NCBI RefSeq assembly: GCF_947502445.1 | Contig: NZ_CANMZW010000045.1 | Coordinates: forward strand, 1 to 47,405 | Direction of reading: 5' to 3' | Source: an uncultured Brevibacillus sp. | Lineage (GTDB): Bacteria > Bacillota > Bacilli > Brevibacillales > Brevibacillaceae | DNA: 47,405 nucleotides | Shown here: positions 40,183 through 47,405 of the stretch, piece after piece | Numbering within the stretch: the first letter of the stretch is position 1 | How the letters are laid out: every line of letters begins with the position of its first letter | Position numbers and translations under genes: made by a program | Notes under the pieces: generated by a model | Told to the model about the DNA's origin: nothing | Database searches by the model: none | Seen by the model: only the letters and a program-made list of their open reading frames with translations

Positions 40183-40274
40183 ACATCTATTTTATGACTC
40201 TACTCTATGTTGAAAGAATAAAATAAACGAATACTTGCGAACGAAGCACGCCGCTTTTTGTCCAGTTCCACATT

Positions 40275-41399
40275 TTAACCTTGACTTTTATCTGCTCTAT
40301 AGTATCTTTCTTTAAATGAGGGATGATTTTTCTCAAACATAATCTTTTCTTTTTGTAAAAATTCCCTAATAAAATGGTTTTCCGTTCTATTTATTCCACC
40401 CATGTGGGATGGAATTTTCAAGTCATTAGCATATTTGGAGATTTTAATCCATGAAAAGTTTACTCTCTTAGATATTTTATTTTGACTAAAATGAATGAGT
40501 TTTCCATCTGAGTCAACCGACTTGAAGGAAGAAATTTCTCGTTCTAATTCTTTAATCTTTGGTGTTCGACTATTCCTAAAATGAATTCCTTCAATATATT
40601 CTTTTTTAGTTTTTTGGTTAAAAAACACATTATTATATGCGTTAAAATAAAAAAATTCATTTAATTGATCGACATCTCTTGCTTTTCGTAAAGTTAATAC
40701 TCCATCTTTTGCTTCTGGAATTTCATAGGCTAAACTGTCATAAAGCAATATACATTTTTGAGATGATATAGGGAAAAAGAATTGCATCCCCCTATTAATA
40801 TAACCAAATCCTCCCGGATATCGTTTAGTAATGTAAAAAGAATTGTACCGTATTAAAGGATTATCTGACGTAATAAATCTTCTTGCTCCAGTTTGTTCTA
40901 CAATCAGAAGTGGCACGAGATCATGTACAAAACGTACACCCTCTATGGCTGCTTCAATACTGTGATTAGCTGGTTCATTCAACTCAATTTTAAACTCTTC
41001 TAAATCAAAATTTTTAAAATCAGGGTGTTCTTTCATTATAGTTTTTGCCACATAATCTGCCATGTTATTAGTTGAGTCGGCATGTTTCAAATTCCTTGCT
41101 TCACTAACAAGTAAAAACATAACCAGATGCAAATAATCTTCCATATTATTCGGAAATTCATTCGTATCAAGAATTCTCCTAATGATCGAAGATGCTTTTG
41201 CTTCTATTTCTTCATTTAAGAAGTTCTCCATTTTTTTATCCGCTCCATAAAAATTGTGCTTTTGACACATATCTTTTATGGAAGCATTCGGTATATATTT
41301 CGAGTTGGTAATATTATAGGTATCTATTGCCTTTACACTATCTGAAAAATTTCTTAAATAAAACTTTGGAACATAATGTTGTCTGTTTTTTTCCGCCAT
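40275..41399 (-). CDS. DUF4238 protein
   Basis: 374 residues. The start AEKNRQHYVPKFYLRNFSD is the hallmark of DUF4238 (recalled as PF14022), together with VMFLLVSEARNLKHAD and FITSDNPLIRYN in the middle. The QHYVPKFYL motif and conserved Asn/Asp residues suggest an enzyme, but no activity is known to me. DUF4238 genes are scattered, horizontally moved and often near phage or defence genes. It is very AT-rich, like its surroundings. No signal peptide or membrane helix. Only a weak ribosome site (AAGGTG) precedes the ATG. Confidence 0.75.
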   Translation of the reverse strand: MAEKNRQHYVPKFYLRNFSDSVKAIDTYNITNSKYIPNASIKDMCQKHNFYGADKKMENFLNEEIEAKASSIIRRILDTNEFPNNMEDYLHLVMFLLVSEARNLKHADSTNNMADYVAKTIMKEHPDFKNFDLEEFKIELNEPANHSIEAAIEGVRFVHDLVPLLIVEQTGARRFITSDNPLIRYNSFYITKRYPGGFGYINRGMQFFFPISSQKCILLYDSLAYEIPEAKDGVLTLRKARDVDQLNEFFYFNAYNNVFFNQKTKKEYIEGIHFRNSRTPKIKELEREISSFKSVDSDGKLIHFSQNKISKRVNFSWIKISKYANDLKIPSHMGGINRTENHFIREFLQKEKIMFEKNHPSFKERYYRADKSQG

Positions 41400-41466
41400 T
41401 TTATCACCTTAAATAATTTTTACCTTAATTATCTATTATTGAAATACTCATATCAATATTTTTCCA

Positions 41467-41652
41467 TTACGATCTTCTATATTTTGAAAGTTTGTGGTTT
41501 TTCCGTCTTCTGCCCCTCATTCCAAAGCCTGCCTCCTCGATACTAAAGATACTTATATTGCCGAGATAATACCAAACCACATAAATCTCTCCCCGGTCTA
41601 ACATTTCTTTCACAATCCTTATTCTGTAGGACCTTGGCTGTCTCTTTTGCAT
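41467..41652 (-). CDS. Doubtful small basic ORF
   Basis: 61 codons (MQKRQPRSYRIRIVKEMLDRGEIYVVWYYLGNISIFSIEE broken into parts here as MQKRQPRSYRIRIVKEML and YYLGNISIFSIEEAGFGMRG). It has a basic start and end and a hydrophobic middle. No ribosome site and no family. It may be a real short gene or a relic. Confidence 0.3.
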   Translation of the reverse strand: MQKRQPRSYRIRIVKEMLDRGEIYVVWYYLGNISIFSIEEAGFGMRGRRRKNHKLSKYRRS

Positions 41653-41961
41653 TTAACATATTCTTAGCTGTCAATATATCGAAGAACCAACCCAAAAATA
41701 AGCGAATATCTTACATTCGCAGATACCACTTCGGGTAGTTCTTCTTTTATGTATTCAACCGATAGATGCCAAAATTATCAGCTAGCTCTGTTCCATCACA
41801 GCCACCTCTTACTGAAACTATTCGTAGCTAACCTTCATGATCTCTAGGAAAGGAATTTTCCTTATTTTTTTGCCGGTTAAAACGTGAACGAGTCTAGTAC
41901 CCGAGTCCAGTACAGTTATCCGTTCACGAACATTGTCAGGCACCCAGCATACAGTCAACGA
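41653..41961. other. Gap with a branched hairpin
   Basis: About 310 bases. A two-level hairpin occupies 41681-41744: GAAGAAC..ACCC pairs with GGGT..GTTCTTC outside, and GCGAAT pairs with ATTCGC inside. A further inverted repeat CGTGAACG/CGTTCACG lies near 41886-41933. No coding frame is convincing. Confidence 0.5.
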
Positions 41962-42063
41962 TCAATTGTCCCCGTCATCTTTTTCTTCTATGAGCTGTTT
42001 CCCTAAGTCTTCTAATTCAGACTCATCCCGTGTAGGTCTTTTTGTTGTTGATGACTTAGCCAC
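41962..42063 (-). CDS. 33-residue acidic protein downstream of the RES gene
   Basis: GTG at 42063, seven bases after GGAGG, then MAKSSTTKRPTRDESELEDL followed by GKQLIEEKDDGDN and TGA at 41964-41962. It has a basic start and a strongly acidic helical end. It is too short for ordinary gene calls but has a strong ribosome site and lies 62 bases after the RES-domain gene on the same strand. It could be an antitoxin-like partner or a small regulator. No family recognised. Confidence 0.55.
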   Translation of the reverse strand: MAKSSTTKRPTRDESELEDLGKQLIEEKDDGDN

Positions 42064-42125
42064 ATCATTTCCTCCAATAAAATAAAACGAATATCCATTT
42101 TACTATCGAAATAAACACATCTATC

Positions 42126-43205
42126 TTAAGAATTTTCTTTTTTAGAATAACAGTAAGCAATATCATCAACAGAAAACCTATGAACATCAATTATTTCGAC
42201 TGTTGTCTCATCAAAAATAACTATGTTATTTTCAGGACCCATAGCACTTTTAAAATAAATACCATCGAAACCTTTTGACTTAATTAATTCAGTTAAATAT
42301 TGAGTAGGTAGATATTCTATTTCAGATTTGCTTGGGTCTACAGGTTTACTTAGATCGTTTGAAAAATGTTTTAATAACTTAACAACTACTAACAATTTAT
42401 TATGAGACTCGTAAATGAAAGGTGAGGTTATGTTTCCAGTTAAATTTATCAATGTTAGTTCTCTTAACAGACTCATTTCTGCAACAGTTACAGTCGCACC
42501 CTTCCACGGTCTAATTTCTGCTATACTAGTTTTTTCATCTTTTGCACAGTACAAATAACTGATACCACGTGGATTTGCCCTTCCAGCTGTAGCCTTTTCA
42601 ACCGGGGGAGCTAGCATATCTTCCCTTTTCTGCACACCCATTCTTGCGCGATAAACTTTAAAATTTTTTGCAATATACATTTTTCGTCTGTTTATCACAT
42701 CATTAAAAGTTTCATCAAAAACTTCACTTTTAAATTGAGGAAAAAATCTATTGTTATGTTTTAGTTCCTTTTTAAAGTTCTCCCAGTACCCTTCCCAGTC
42801 TTCTAATGGATGACTGAAGGAAAATGCATCTGTAATACGTGAGTAAAGAGCTGTAGAATCTAAATTTATATCACTAGTGTTACTACTCAATATGTCAAAA
42901 AGTAAACATCCATCAGTCCCAGACCCCTCAATTTCTCTTGAGAAAATGTCCCAGTCTTCATTAATTAAGTTTATGAGCATTTCCCCATATTCCGTTGGAT
43001 CACTGTGTATTTCTGGTATATAATGTTCGCCTGGAGCAATAAATTCGTAATATCCCATTAGTTTCTCAAAATGTTCTGTAAGCATACCAACATCAACGGT
43101 GTGAAGATTTTGACTCTCACAATAGTCACAATCTCCAACTTCATTCGCTTCAGAAATTTTAATAATTAAGTAGAGATCACTAAAGCAATTTACACAACAC
43201 CTCAT
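42126..43205 (-). CDS. RES-domain protein with zinc ribbon and HEPN-like N-terminus
   Basis: 359 residues from the ATG at 43205, eight bases after GGAAGGAG. A zinc ribbon is formed by Cys4, Cys7, Cys26 and Cys29. Residues ~40-180 are helical and match my memory of the HEPN/RES N-terminal domain (PF18870-like). The RES domain follows: YRAR at 185-188, RGISYLYCAKDEKTSIAEIRP, YLPTQYLTELIKSKGFDGIYF and NIVIFD. RES toxins degrade NAD+ using a conserved Arg and Glu; both candidate residues are present. Usually a Xre-type antitoxin gene precedes RES; none is here, only a 33-residue gene after it. A conflict or anti-phage role is inferred. Confidence 0.75.
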   Translation of the reverse strand: MRCCVNCFSDLYLIIKISEANEVGDCDYCESQNLHTVDVGMLTEHFEKLMGYYEFIAPGEHYIPEIHSDPTEYGEMLINLINEDWDIFSREIEGSGTDGCLLFDILSSNTSDINLDSTALYSRITDAFSFSHPLEDWEGYWENFKKELKHNNRFFPQFKSEVFDETFNDVINRRKMYIAKNFKVYRARMGVQKREDMLAPPVEKATAGRANPRGISYLYCAKDEKTSIAEIRPWKGATVTVAEMSLLRELTLINLTGNITSPFIYESHNKLLVVVKLLKHFSNDLSKPVDPSKSEIEYLPTQYLTELIKSKGFDGIYFKSAMGPENNIVIFDETTVEIIDVHRFSVDDIAYCYSKKENS

Positions 43206-43433
43206 CTTAACTGCTCCTTCCAAGCCGTTTCAATGCGCTTAATTAGACTTACATATTATAAACCATTATTTAGGATTTGACGGGAGCTAATTAATGAATC
43301 TACAAATGAGGTCGTACCAACTAAAAACCATTTATATACTAAGGGCAATTAGTGAAAAATCCTAAGCTTTTACGTCTATTATCCCGTCCTTATAAATCCG
43401 CTGGCTATCTTCATCGGTCAGTGTAGCAAGAAC

Positions 43434-43461
43434 AACCCGCCCCTTATTATCGAGGCGGGTT
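43434..43461 (-). terminator. Terminator of the lipoprotein gene
   Basis: AACCCGCC pairs with GGCGGGTT around a 12-base loop; the minus strand continues GTTCTTG. It lies 6 bases past the stop. Confidence 0.75.
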
Positions 43462-43466
43462 ATAAC

Positions 43467-43877
43467 TTATAAAGGATTTAGTTTTTGAGAAATACTTACA
43501 CCGCTGGAGCCTTTAACAATAACCTCTGATACCTTGTACTTACTATCTTGTGCATTTCCCCACCCAAGAACTGTACCAATTATTTTATCGCCTTTTTCTG
43601 TTCCGGTTGCATCATTCGTTAAGTCTGTTGTGACTGTTACTTTGAATTTGTCATCAGTCTTTGTCATATCCACAGCCTTAATATTTGCGTACCAGGATGT
43701 TCCTATAAAGCTGCCTTCCAAATATGTATTAAAATCTTGAATCGCAGCTTTAGTTTCCTCTTCCTGTTGTTGACTAACTGTTGCTTGATCTGTTGATGTC
43801 GTCGAATTAGCACTGCAACCATACAGGAGAGAGCCCAATAGCGCTCCAGTAATCATAGCGAGTTTGACTTTTTTCAC
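43467..43877 (-). CDS. Small lipoprotein
   Basis: 136 residues from a GTG at 43877, seven bases after AAAGGGGG. It has a lipoprotein signal peptide with lipobox LLYGC (Cys21), a Ser/Thr/Gln-rich linker (SANSTTSTDQATVSQQQEEE), and a compact beta-rich domain. The domain carries SFIGTSWYANIKAVDMT, DKFKVTVTTDLTND and IGTVLGWGNAQDSKYKVSEV. This resembles small lipoproteins in Bacillus mobile regions with no known role. It should be anchored to the outer face of the membrane. It stands alone and its terminator follows. Confidence 0.75.
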   Translation of the reverse strand: MKKVKLAMITGALLGSLLYGCSANSTTSTDQATVSQQQEEETKAAIQDFNTYLEGSFIGTSWYANIKAVDMTKTDDKFKVTVTTDLTNDATGTEKGDKIIGTVLGWGNAQDSKYKVSEVIVKGSSGVSISQKLNPL

Positions 43878-44126
43878 GAAACATCCCCCTTTATCTAAAA
43901 CATTTTGGGAGTAATTGTATATTACAATTTTTCACAATGCAATTAATTCAGAATAAGAGTTTACTAGACAAATTTTCTATAGCTCAATCAGCACAAGCTA
44001 CTACCATCGACTGCATCATCTTTTGAACGCAGCTCTAATGAAAATGCGGAATGTTTGCTTCAGCAATCTCTCGGTACATACTATGCGTGCCTGTTCGCGT
44101 GCTGCTTGGCATTGTATAAATAGTCA
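43878..44126. other. Gap with no supported gene
   Basis: Holds the promoter side of the lipoprotein gene. A 24-codon minus-strand frame (MPSSTRTGTHSMYREIAEAN..) follows the stop of the next pseudogene and may be a relic of the same operon. No other feature is seen. Confidence 0.4.
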
Positions 44127-44450
44127 TTAAGTTACCTGACATTCTGCTTTTAAGTGCGACACGTTGTAGATGCTTTCTTCTTGTCGGCCATGGACAGTTA
44201 CAATTACAGCGTATAGAATACCATCAGTTGTCTTCTGAACATGAATTTTCCCACCCATCCTCCCATACTGGCTCCGATATTCGTGATGCTTCCTCTCAGC
44301 CCACATCGATACCCTATCGAACATCGGGCGGTACGATAATTTAAGTTGATCTTGATTTAGACTTTGTGCATCCAGAGCTAGCACCTTAAAAAGCATGCCG
44401 TATAGGATCGTTTCATGCAGGATTTCTCGCCATTGGTCAGGTTAACTCAT
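44127..44450 (-). pseudogene. Small phage/SOS-operon protein with nonsense codon
   Basis: ATG at 44450 overlaps the stop of the YolD-like gene (ATGA). The second codon is followed by a TAA (44444-44442); after it the frame is open: PDQWREILHETILYGMLFKV, then LSYRPMFDRVSMWAERKHHEY, ending YNVSHLKAECQVT. The reading strongly suggests an intact protein of about 107 residues with one stop at codon 3. An internal ATG at 44396 is unlikely to restore function. Family not named; it probably belongs with the YolD-like gene, as in operons with a Y-family polymerase. Confidence 0.5.
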
Positions 44451-44899
44451 TGTCTAATACACCCGCTCAACCTGCAGCATTTTTTCATTGGCACCCACCA
44501 TACGCCATCAACACAAATAAGTTTAAATTTATGGTCATCCTGGTTAATGTCTTTGACTACGCCCCATTCTCTACGAATACAGTTCTCGTTCCAACTAACA
44601 TTGATCGCATAGTCTTTTCACACCGAGTCGTAAATAATGACATTCATTTCAGCCAAGGCGTCTGAATCAACCAGTGGTAACGGGGTCATGACTTGCTCAT
44701 CGTGATGTTCATACAGTAAACTCATTGGGCGCATCCAGGACTCCCGCCTGTGTGGATCTTGCTTATAGCTTTGAGATGCTGTGGGGGGTAAAACCAGAAC
44801 AGCTTTGAGTTGGCCATCAAACACTGCTTGGATTGTCTCCACGTTAACCATCTTTTTAAGAACACTCGTTCCTGTTGTATGTGAACAACACGCGAACAT
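44447..44899 (-). pseudogene. YolD-like gene with in-frame TGA
   Basis: One continuous minus-strand frame from ATG at 44899 (or 44848) to TGA at 44449-44447, interrupted by one TGA near 44618-44620. Before it lies ..SLLYEHHDEQVMTPLPLVDS; after it KDYAINVSWNENCIRREWGV, then VKDINQDDHKFKLICVDGVW and WVPMKK. The second part fits the YolD family end and is similar to the fragment at 34502-34687. The preserved frame on both sides of a single stop suggests a recent inactivation. YolD-like proteins accompany error-prone polymerases of phages and SOS systems; none survives here. Confidence 0.5.
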
Positions 44900-44961
44900 A
44901 CAAATACATATTCTATAAAAACAGATGAGTGGTACAATGTGGAAAAGGGTTGGTGCTAAAG

Positions 44962-45120
44962 GTGAAATTCGGATTGAGAAAATCGAGTTTTATAAAGAGG
45001 ATTGCTGCCAGGACCACCTTGAAACAGTCAGGTCGTCCACCGTGCCGGGCTGAAAATGCCTCGTGGCTGGGGATGACTGAGGAATCTGAGAAAGTTTGCT
45101 TACAACAAGGTATGCAACTG
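44962..45120 (+). pseudogene. Fossil of a conserved small phage ORF
   Basis: From a GTG at 44962: KFGLRKSSFIKRIAARTTLK, then after a frameshift VHRAGLKMPRGWG, a TGA, and LRNLRKFAYNKVC. This matches a short basic protein I know from many Firmicute prophages (pattern FGLRKPSLKKRIAART..., GLK.PRG.GW..NPKK.AYN.VY). Its function is unknown. One frameshift and one stop show it is dead. The alternative reading as an 84-residue intact ORF is not supported. Confidence 0.55.
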
Positions 45121-45279
45121 GACTACCTTCGCTTTGATAAAATAACTGTTCAATTAGAATATTGTCATTCAGAACCGCTATAGGATGAGATTCTCCAATA
45201 TTCAAATAGCTAAATTGTTCAGCGTAAATTATTTTTCGCTTTTACAAATAATAAAAAGCAAGCGGAGGATTGTATAACG

Positions 45280-46335
45280 ATGGAACAAGATTGGTTTCTT
45301 CAAATAATATATTCCGTTATTCAAGAAAATCCAAATATAAACCTAAATGAAGAAGAAATGAACTCAATAGTCAGCAAAGTAATTAAGGCTACCCTTCCAG
45401 AATCGGCTGCACTGGTATTAGGGACACTGAAAGACAGTTCTATGGAAATGCTGGAAGAGCATAGATTACAAAGAATTGAATTTGAGGCAAGACTTCATCG
45501 AAGATGGTCAAAGCCAATTAATTTGCTTGAAACATTAATTGTTATTTCCAGCGAAAGTGGCGAATCGTGTTTTAAAACTTGTCTTGTCAAAGCTACAGAT
45601 GAAAAGAATGTAGTATTTGATGTACTTGTGAAAATCCATGCTCGGGCATGTCAAATATCTTATGAAGTATTATGTTTATTGAGAGGGGGGTTTGCAGATG
45701 GAGCTATGACCCGATGGCGAACTCTTCACGAGTTATCAGTGTTGGCTATCTTTATTAGTCAAAATAGCAATGAAGTTGCAAAAATGTATTTAGAATATGA
45801 GTATATTGAGTGTTATCACGAGATGTTAGAATATATTCGACATGCCCCCCGTTTAGGCTATGAAGCGTTAACACAAGAAGAAATCGATGAAATAACTGAA
45901 TTAAAAAATATGTTAGTTACAAAATATGGTTCTGATTATGAAAAACCTTACGGTTGGGCAAAGAATGTTCTCCCTAAAAAAGATAGGAATTTTAAAGGCA
46001 TAGAAGAGAGTATCCAATTAGACCATTTGAGGCCATACTATAAGCTCGCATGTAATTTCGTACATTTAGGACCGAAAGCCAGCAATAGTTCGTTAGGAGT
46101 AATACAAAAAGGTAAACTATTATTGGCTGGAGCATCAAATTATGGACTTGCTGACCCTGGGCAAAATACAAGTCTGTCTTTGACCCAAATTACTACATGC
46201 CTATTAAACATATATCCTTCATATGAACGATTAATAATAGCTAAAGTAATGATGTTGCTTGTTAATGATATTTGTCAATCGTTCTCAGATGTTCAAGATA
46301 ACATTAGACATGAAGAACTAGGCGTGGAATGCTAA
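45280..46335 (+). CDS. DUF5677 protein
   Basis: 351 residues, preceded by GGAGG. The core RLHRRWSKPINLLETLIVIS, KIHARACQISYEVLCLLRGG then FADGAMTRWRTLHELSVLAI fits DUF5677 (recalled as PF18928), an all-helical family. RWRTLHEL resembles the Arg-xxxx-His motif of HEPN RNases, and LRPYYKLACNFVHLGPKAS is the second conserved block. DUF5677 proteins are often orphan genes in variable regions. No toxin partner is adjacent. AT-rich, cytoplasmic, intact. A defence or RNase role is an inference. Confidence 0.7.
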   Translation: MEQDWFLQIIYSVIQENPNINLNEEEMNSIVSKVIKATLPESAALVLGTLKDSSMEMLEEHRLQRIEFEARLHRRWSKPINLLETLIVISSESGESCFKTCLVKATDEKNVVFDVLVKIHARACQISYEVLCLLRGGFADGAMTRWRTLHELSVLAIFISQNSNEVAKMYLEYEYIECYHEMLEYIRHAPRLGYEALTQEEIDEITELKNMLVTKYGSDYEKPYGWAKNVLPKKDRNFKGIEESIQLDHLRPYYKLACNFVHLGPKASNSSLGVIQKGKLLLAGASNYGLADPGQNTSLSLTQITTCLLNIYPSYERLIIAKVMMLLVNDICQSFSDVQDNIRHEELGVEC

Positions 46336-46424
46336 GATAAAAGTTCCTTAAATGAAGAATGGACTTGTTATATAGCATTTACTACGTGTGAAAACGGAAC
46401 ATACGATCTTTTTCTAGGTAAAAG

Positions 46425-46463
46425 ATTATGACGTGCCAGATAACACTGACACGTCATAATTAT
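46425..46463. repeat. Dispersed palindromic repeat, copy 2
   Basis: ATTATGACGTG (46425-46435) and CACGTCATAAT (46450-46460) form a perfect 11-bp inverted repeat around CCAGATAACACTGA. It matches 36574-36608. REP-like repeats near phage relics are often moved by REP-associated transposases. Confidence 0.7.
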
Positions 46464-46464
46464 A

Positions 46465-46701
46465 CTACCTTGGTATCCCGCCGCATCCCAAAAAGTGCAT
46501 TGGCTGCATAGTGTGCGACATCCTGAACCTGCTTGTCTGCTTTTGTTTGCTGTCCACAGCTCCCTTTGGCTGGTCCCGCGTGCTGGTGAGGATCAGGGCT
46601 GAGTGATCGGCAATCGATTCCGTCCCCGTAAGGTATGCGCGGAAGTCGGCATTAACGGGGACCAGCTTGCCGTTTACAAACTCAGTAGTTGACATCTGCA
46701 C
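46465..46701 (-). CDS. Doubtful ORF beside the terminase fossil
   Basis: 78 codons (MQMSTTEFVNGKLVPVNADF.., ending GCGGIPR); the third codon ATG is the likelier start but no ribosome site precedes it. The first 30 residues look protein-like, the end does not. It lies on the same strand after the terminase small-subunit fossil and may be another prophage relic. Confidence 0.25.
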   Translation of the reverse strand: MQMSTTEFVNGKLVPVNADFRAYLTGTESIADHSALILTSTRDQPKGAVDSKQKQTSRFRMSHTMQPMHFLGCGGIPR

Positions 46702-46749
46702 TCTACCGGGCCCGGCCCGGTCCTTTGATGCAGAATAGATTGTTTTCCC

Positions 46750-47206
46750 GCTTTGGTTCCCTCTTTCACGGGGTATACTGCACCAGCATCTTTAATGCAA
46801 TCATTATTTCGTCAGTAAGGATCGTCATACGTGGCGGTAATGAAATAAGGCGTTTACGAAATTCTTCAATGAGATACGATCAAGCCCTCTTAAACATCTT
46901 GGATTGTATACAGATTGCAGCGCATTTCCTCAAGATCAAACTGTACAATCTCATTTTGATCCTCTCGTGTTCCTCTTTATCGTCCCGGTAGCTGATTTTC
47001 CCATCAGTAGATTCGCCCTCTATGTGCCTCATGTACCCGTGGACTGCATCTCCAAGAGCGTATTTGCCTCGACTTACTTGTACCAATACATTTTCTCGTG
47101 TTAATTGATGTATCCATTGCGGTGATTTACCGACTATCATAGCCAATTCTGAGGTAGAAACATCCCTATTATGTATCTGCTCGGTTTTCACTTTTGGTTT
47201 CGCCAA
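46750..47206 (-). pseudogene. Phage terminase small subunit (Nu1-like), broken
   Basis: A TTG at 47206, six bases after GAGGTG, starts AKPKVKTEQIHNRDVSTSEL, then AMIVGKSPQWIHQLTRENVL and GKYALGDAVHGYMRHIEGES: an HTH domain as in Nu1-type terminase small subunits. After EEHERIK the frame shifts; other frames continue QFDLEEMRCNLYTIQDV and EEFRKRLISLPPRMTILTDE, typical of the family's second half. At least three lesions. It shows that a packaging module of a different prophage once lay here. Confidence 0.65.
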
Positions 47207-47335
47207 ATTAAGCACCTCACTTTCGTTTTTAGGCTAAAAATCAGCATCACTCTTTTTCAAGGCATAAGATGAAGCCAAAATAATAAAAGCCCTCTTTTTC
47301 GGGATGCCCCAAGAGAAAGCGAAAGTAATGTTTTT

Positions 47336-47376
47336 GGCAAGTAGGAAATGTAGCAAATGGCAATTAAAAATGTACC
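47336..47376. mobile_element. Possible end of an IS21-family element
   Basis: Two imperfect direct repeats, GGCAAGTAGGAAATGTAGC (47336-47354) and GGCAATTAAAAATGTACC (47359-47376), 23 bases apart, resemble the repeated transposase-binding sites inside IS21-family ends (GTACATTTTTAATTGCC on the other strand). The transposase genes would lie beyond the window. Confidence 0.4.
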
Positions 47377-47405
47377 ACTTGCCGACCCCTAAATTATTTA
47401 CCGTG

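Noticed and set aside
44884..44910. SOS (LexA) box near the YolD-like pseudogene
   Set aside because: Only the left half CGAACATAC is present; the expected GTTCG half is missing.
44929..45183. Intact 84-residue ORF
   Set aside because: Only the first part matches a known small phage protein; the conserved second half continues in another frame, so it is a pseudogene.

Overview
The window looks like chromosome of a Gram-positive spore-former of the order Bacillales. Brevibacillus or a close relative is my best guess, from gene content and recognition rather than any search. The evidence is yunC-yunD-yunE-yunF synteny, a yuaF-floT flotillin operon behind a perfect sigma-W promoter, strong AGGAGG-type ribosome sites, and GTG/TTG starts. 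No rRNA, tRNA, CRISPR array or replication origin was seen.

Region 1 (1-19.6 kb) is a compact core segment. In order it holds: an HD-GYP c-di-GMP phosphodiesterase; the yunF-yunE-yunD-DUF6154-yunC run; a JAMM-domain gene whose 3' end overlaps an aspartokinase tail to tail; a polysaccharide deacetylase; NfeD-like yuaF plus flotillin; the manganese transporter mntH; a MocR-type regulator divergent from an EamA exporter; a Nudix hydrolase with a SUFU-like gene; an ArsB/NhaD transporter with an Sm-like protein; and an ECF sigma factor with its anti-sigma factor.

Region 2 (19.8-29.8 kb) starts with a wrecked IS3-family element. It is followed by a minus-strand module for a long non-contractile phage tail: tail tube, frameshifted assembly chaperone, tape measure, distal tail, Gp37-like tail-associated protein, fibre, predicted beta-propeller and a small protein. 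No head, packaging, lysis or integration genes accompany it, and the IS remnant lies just past its 3' end. It is either a prophage fragment or a tailocin-like structure.

Region 3 (30-33.2 kb) has a TetR regulator with a YqeB-like membrane protein, a zinc-ribbon protein, a 52-residue membrane peptide and an HsmA-family protein.

Region 4 (33.2-47.4 kb) is visibly AT-rich and is a junkyard of mobile DNA with a few intact genes. It contains integrase, YolD-like, terminase and other phage-gene fossils, two families of dispersed palindromic repeats, and an SLH fragment joined to an opposite-strand fragment. Two fossil coding tails encode the same C-terminal peptide with mostly silent differences. 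The intact genes suggest conflict functions: a secreted toxin-like protein with a likely immunity protein, a DUF4238 protein, a zinc-ribbon/RES-domain protein followed by a 33-residue gene, and a DUF5677 protein. The right edge may enter an IS21-family element.

The points most worth checking are the non-canonical (+1 or -2) frameshift in the tail chaperone, the headless tail module, the toxin/immunity pair inside a decayed integrative element, the RES protein with its tiny neighbour, and the two repeat families.
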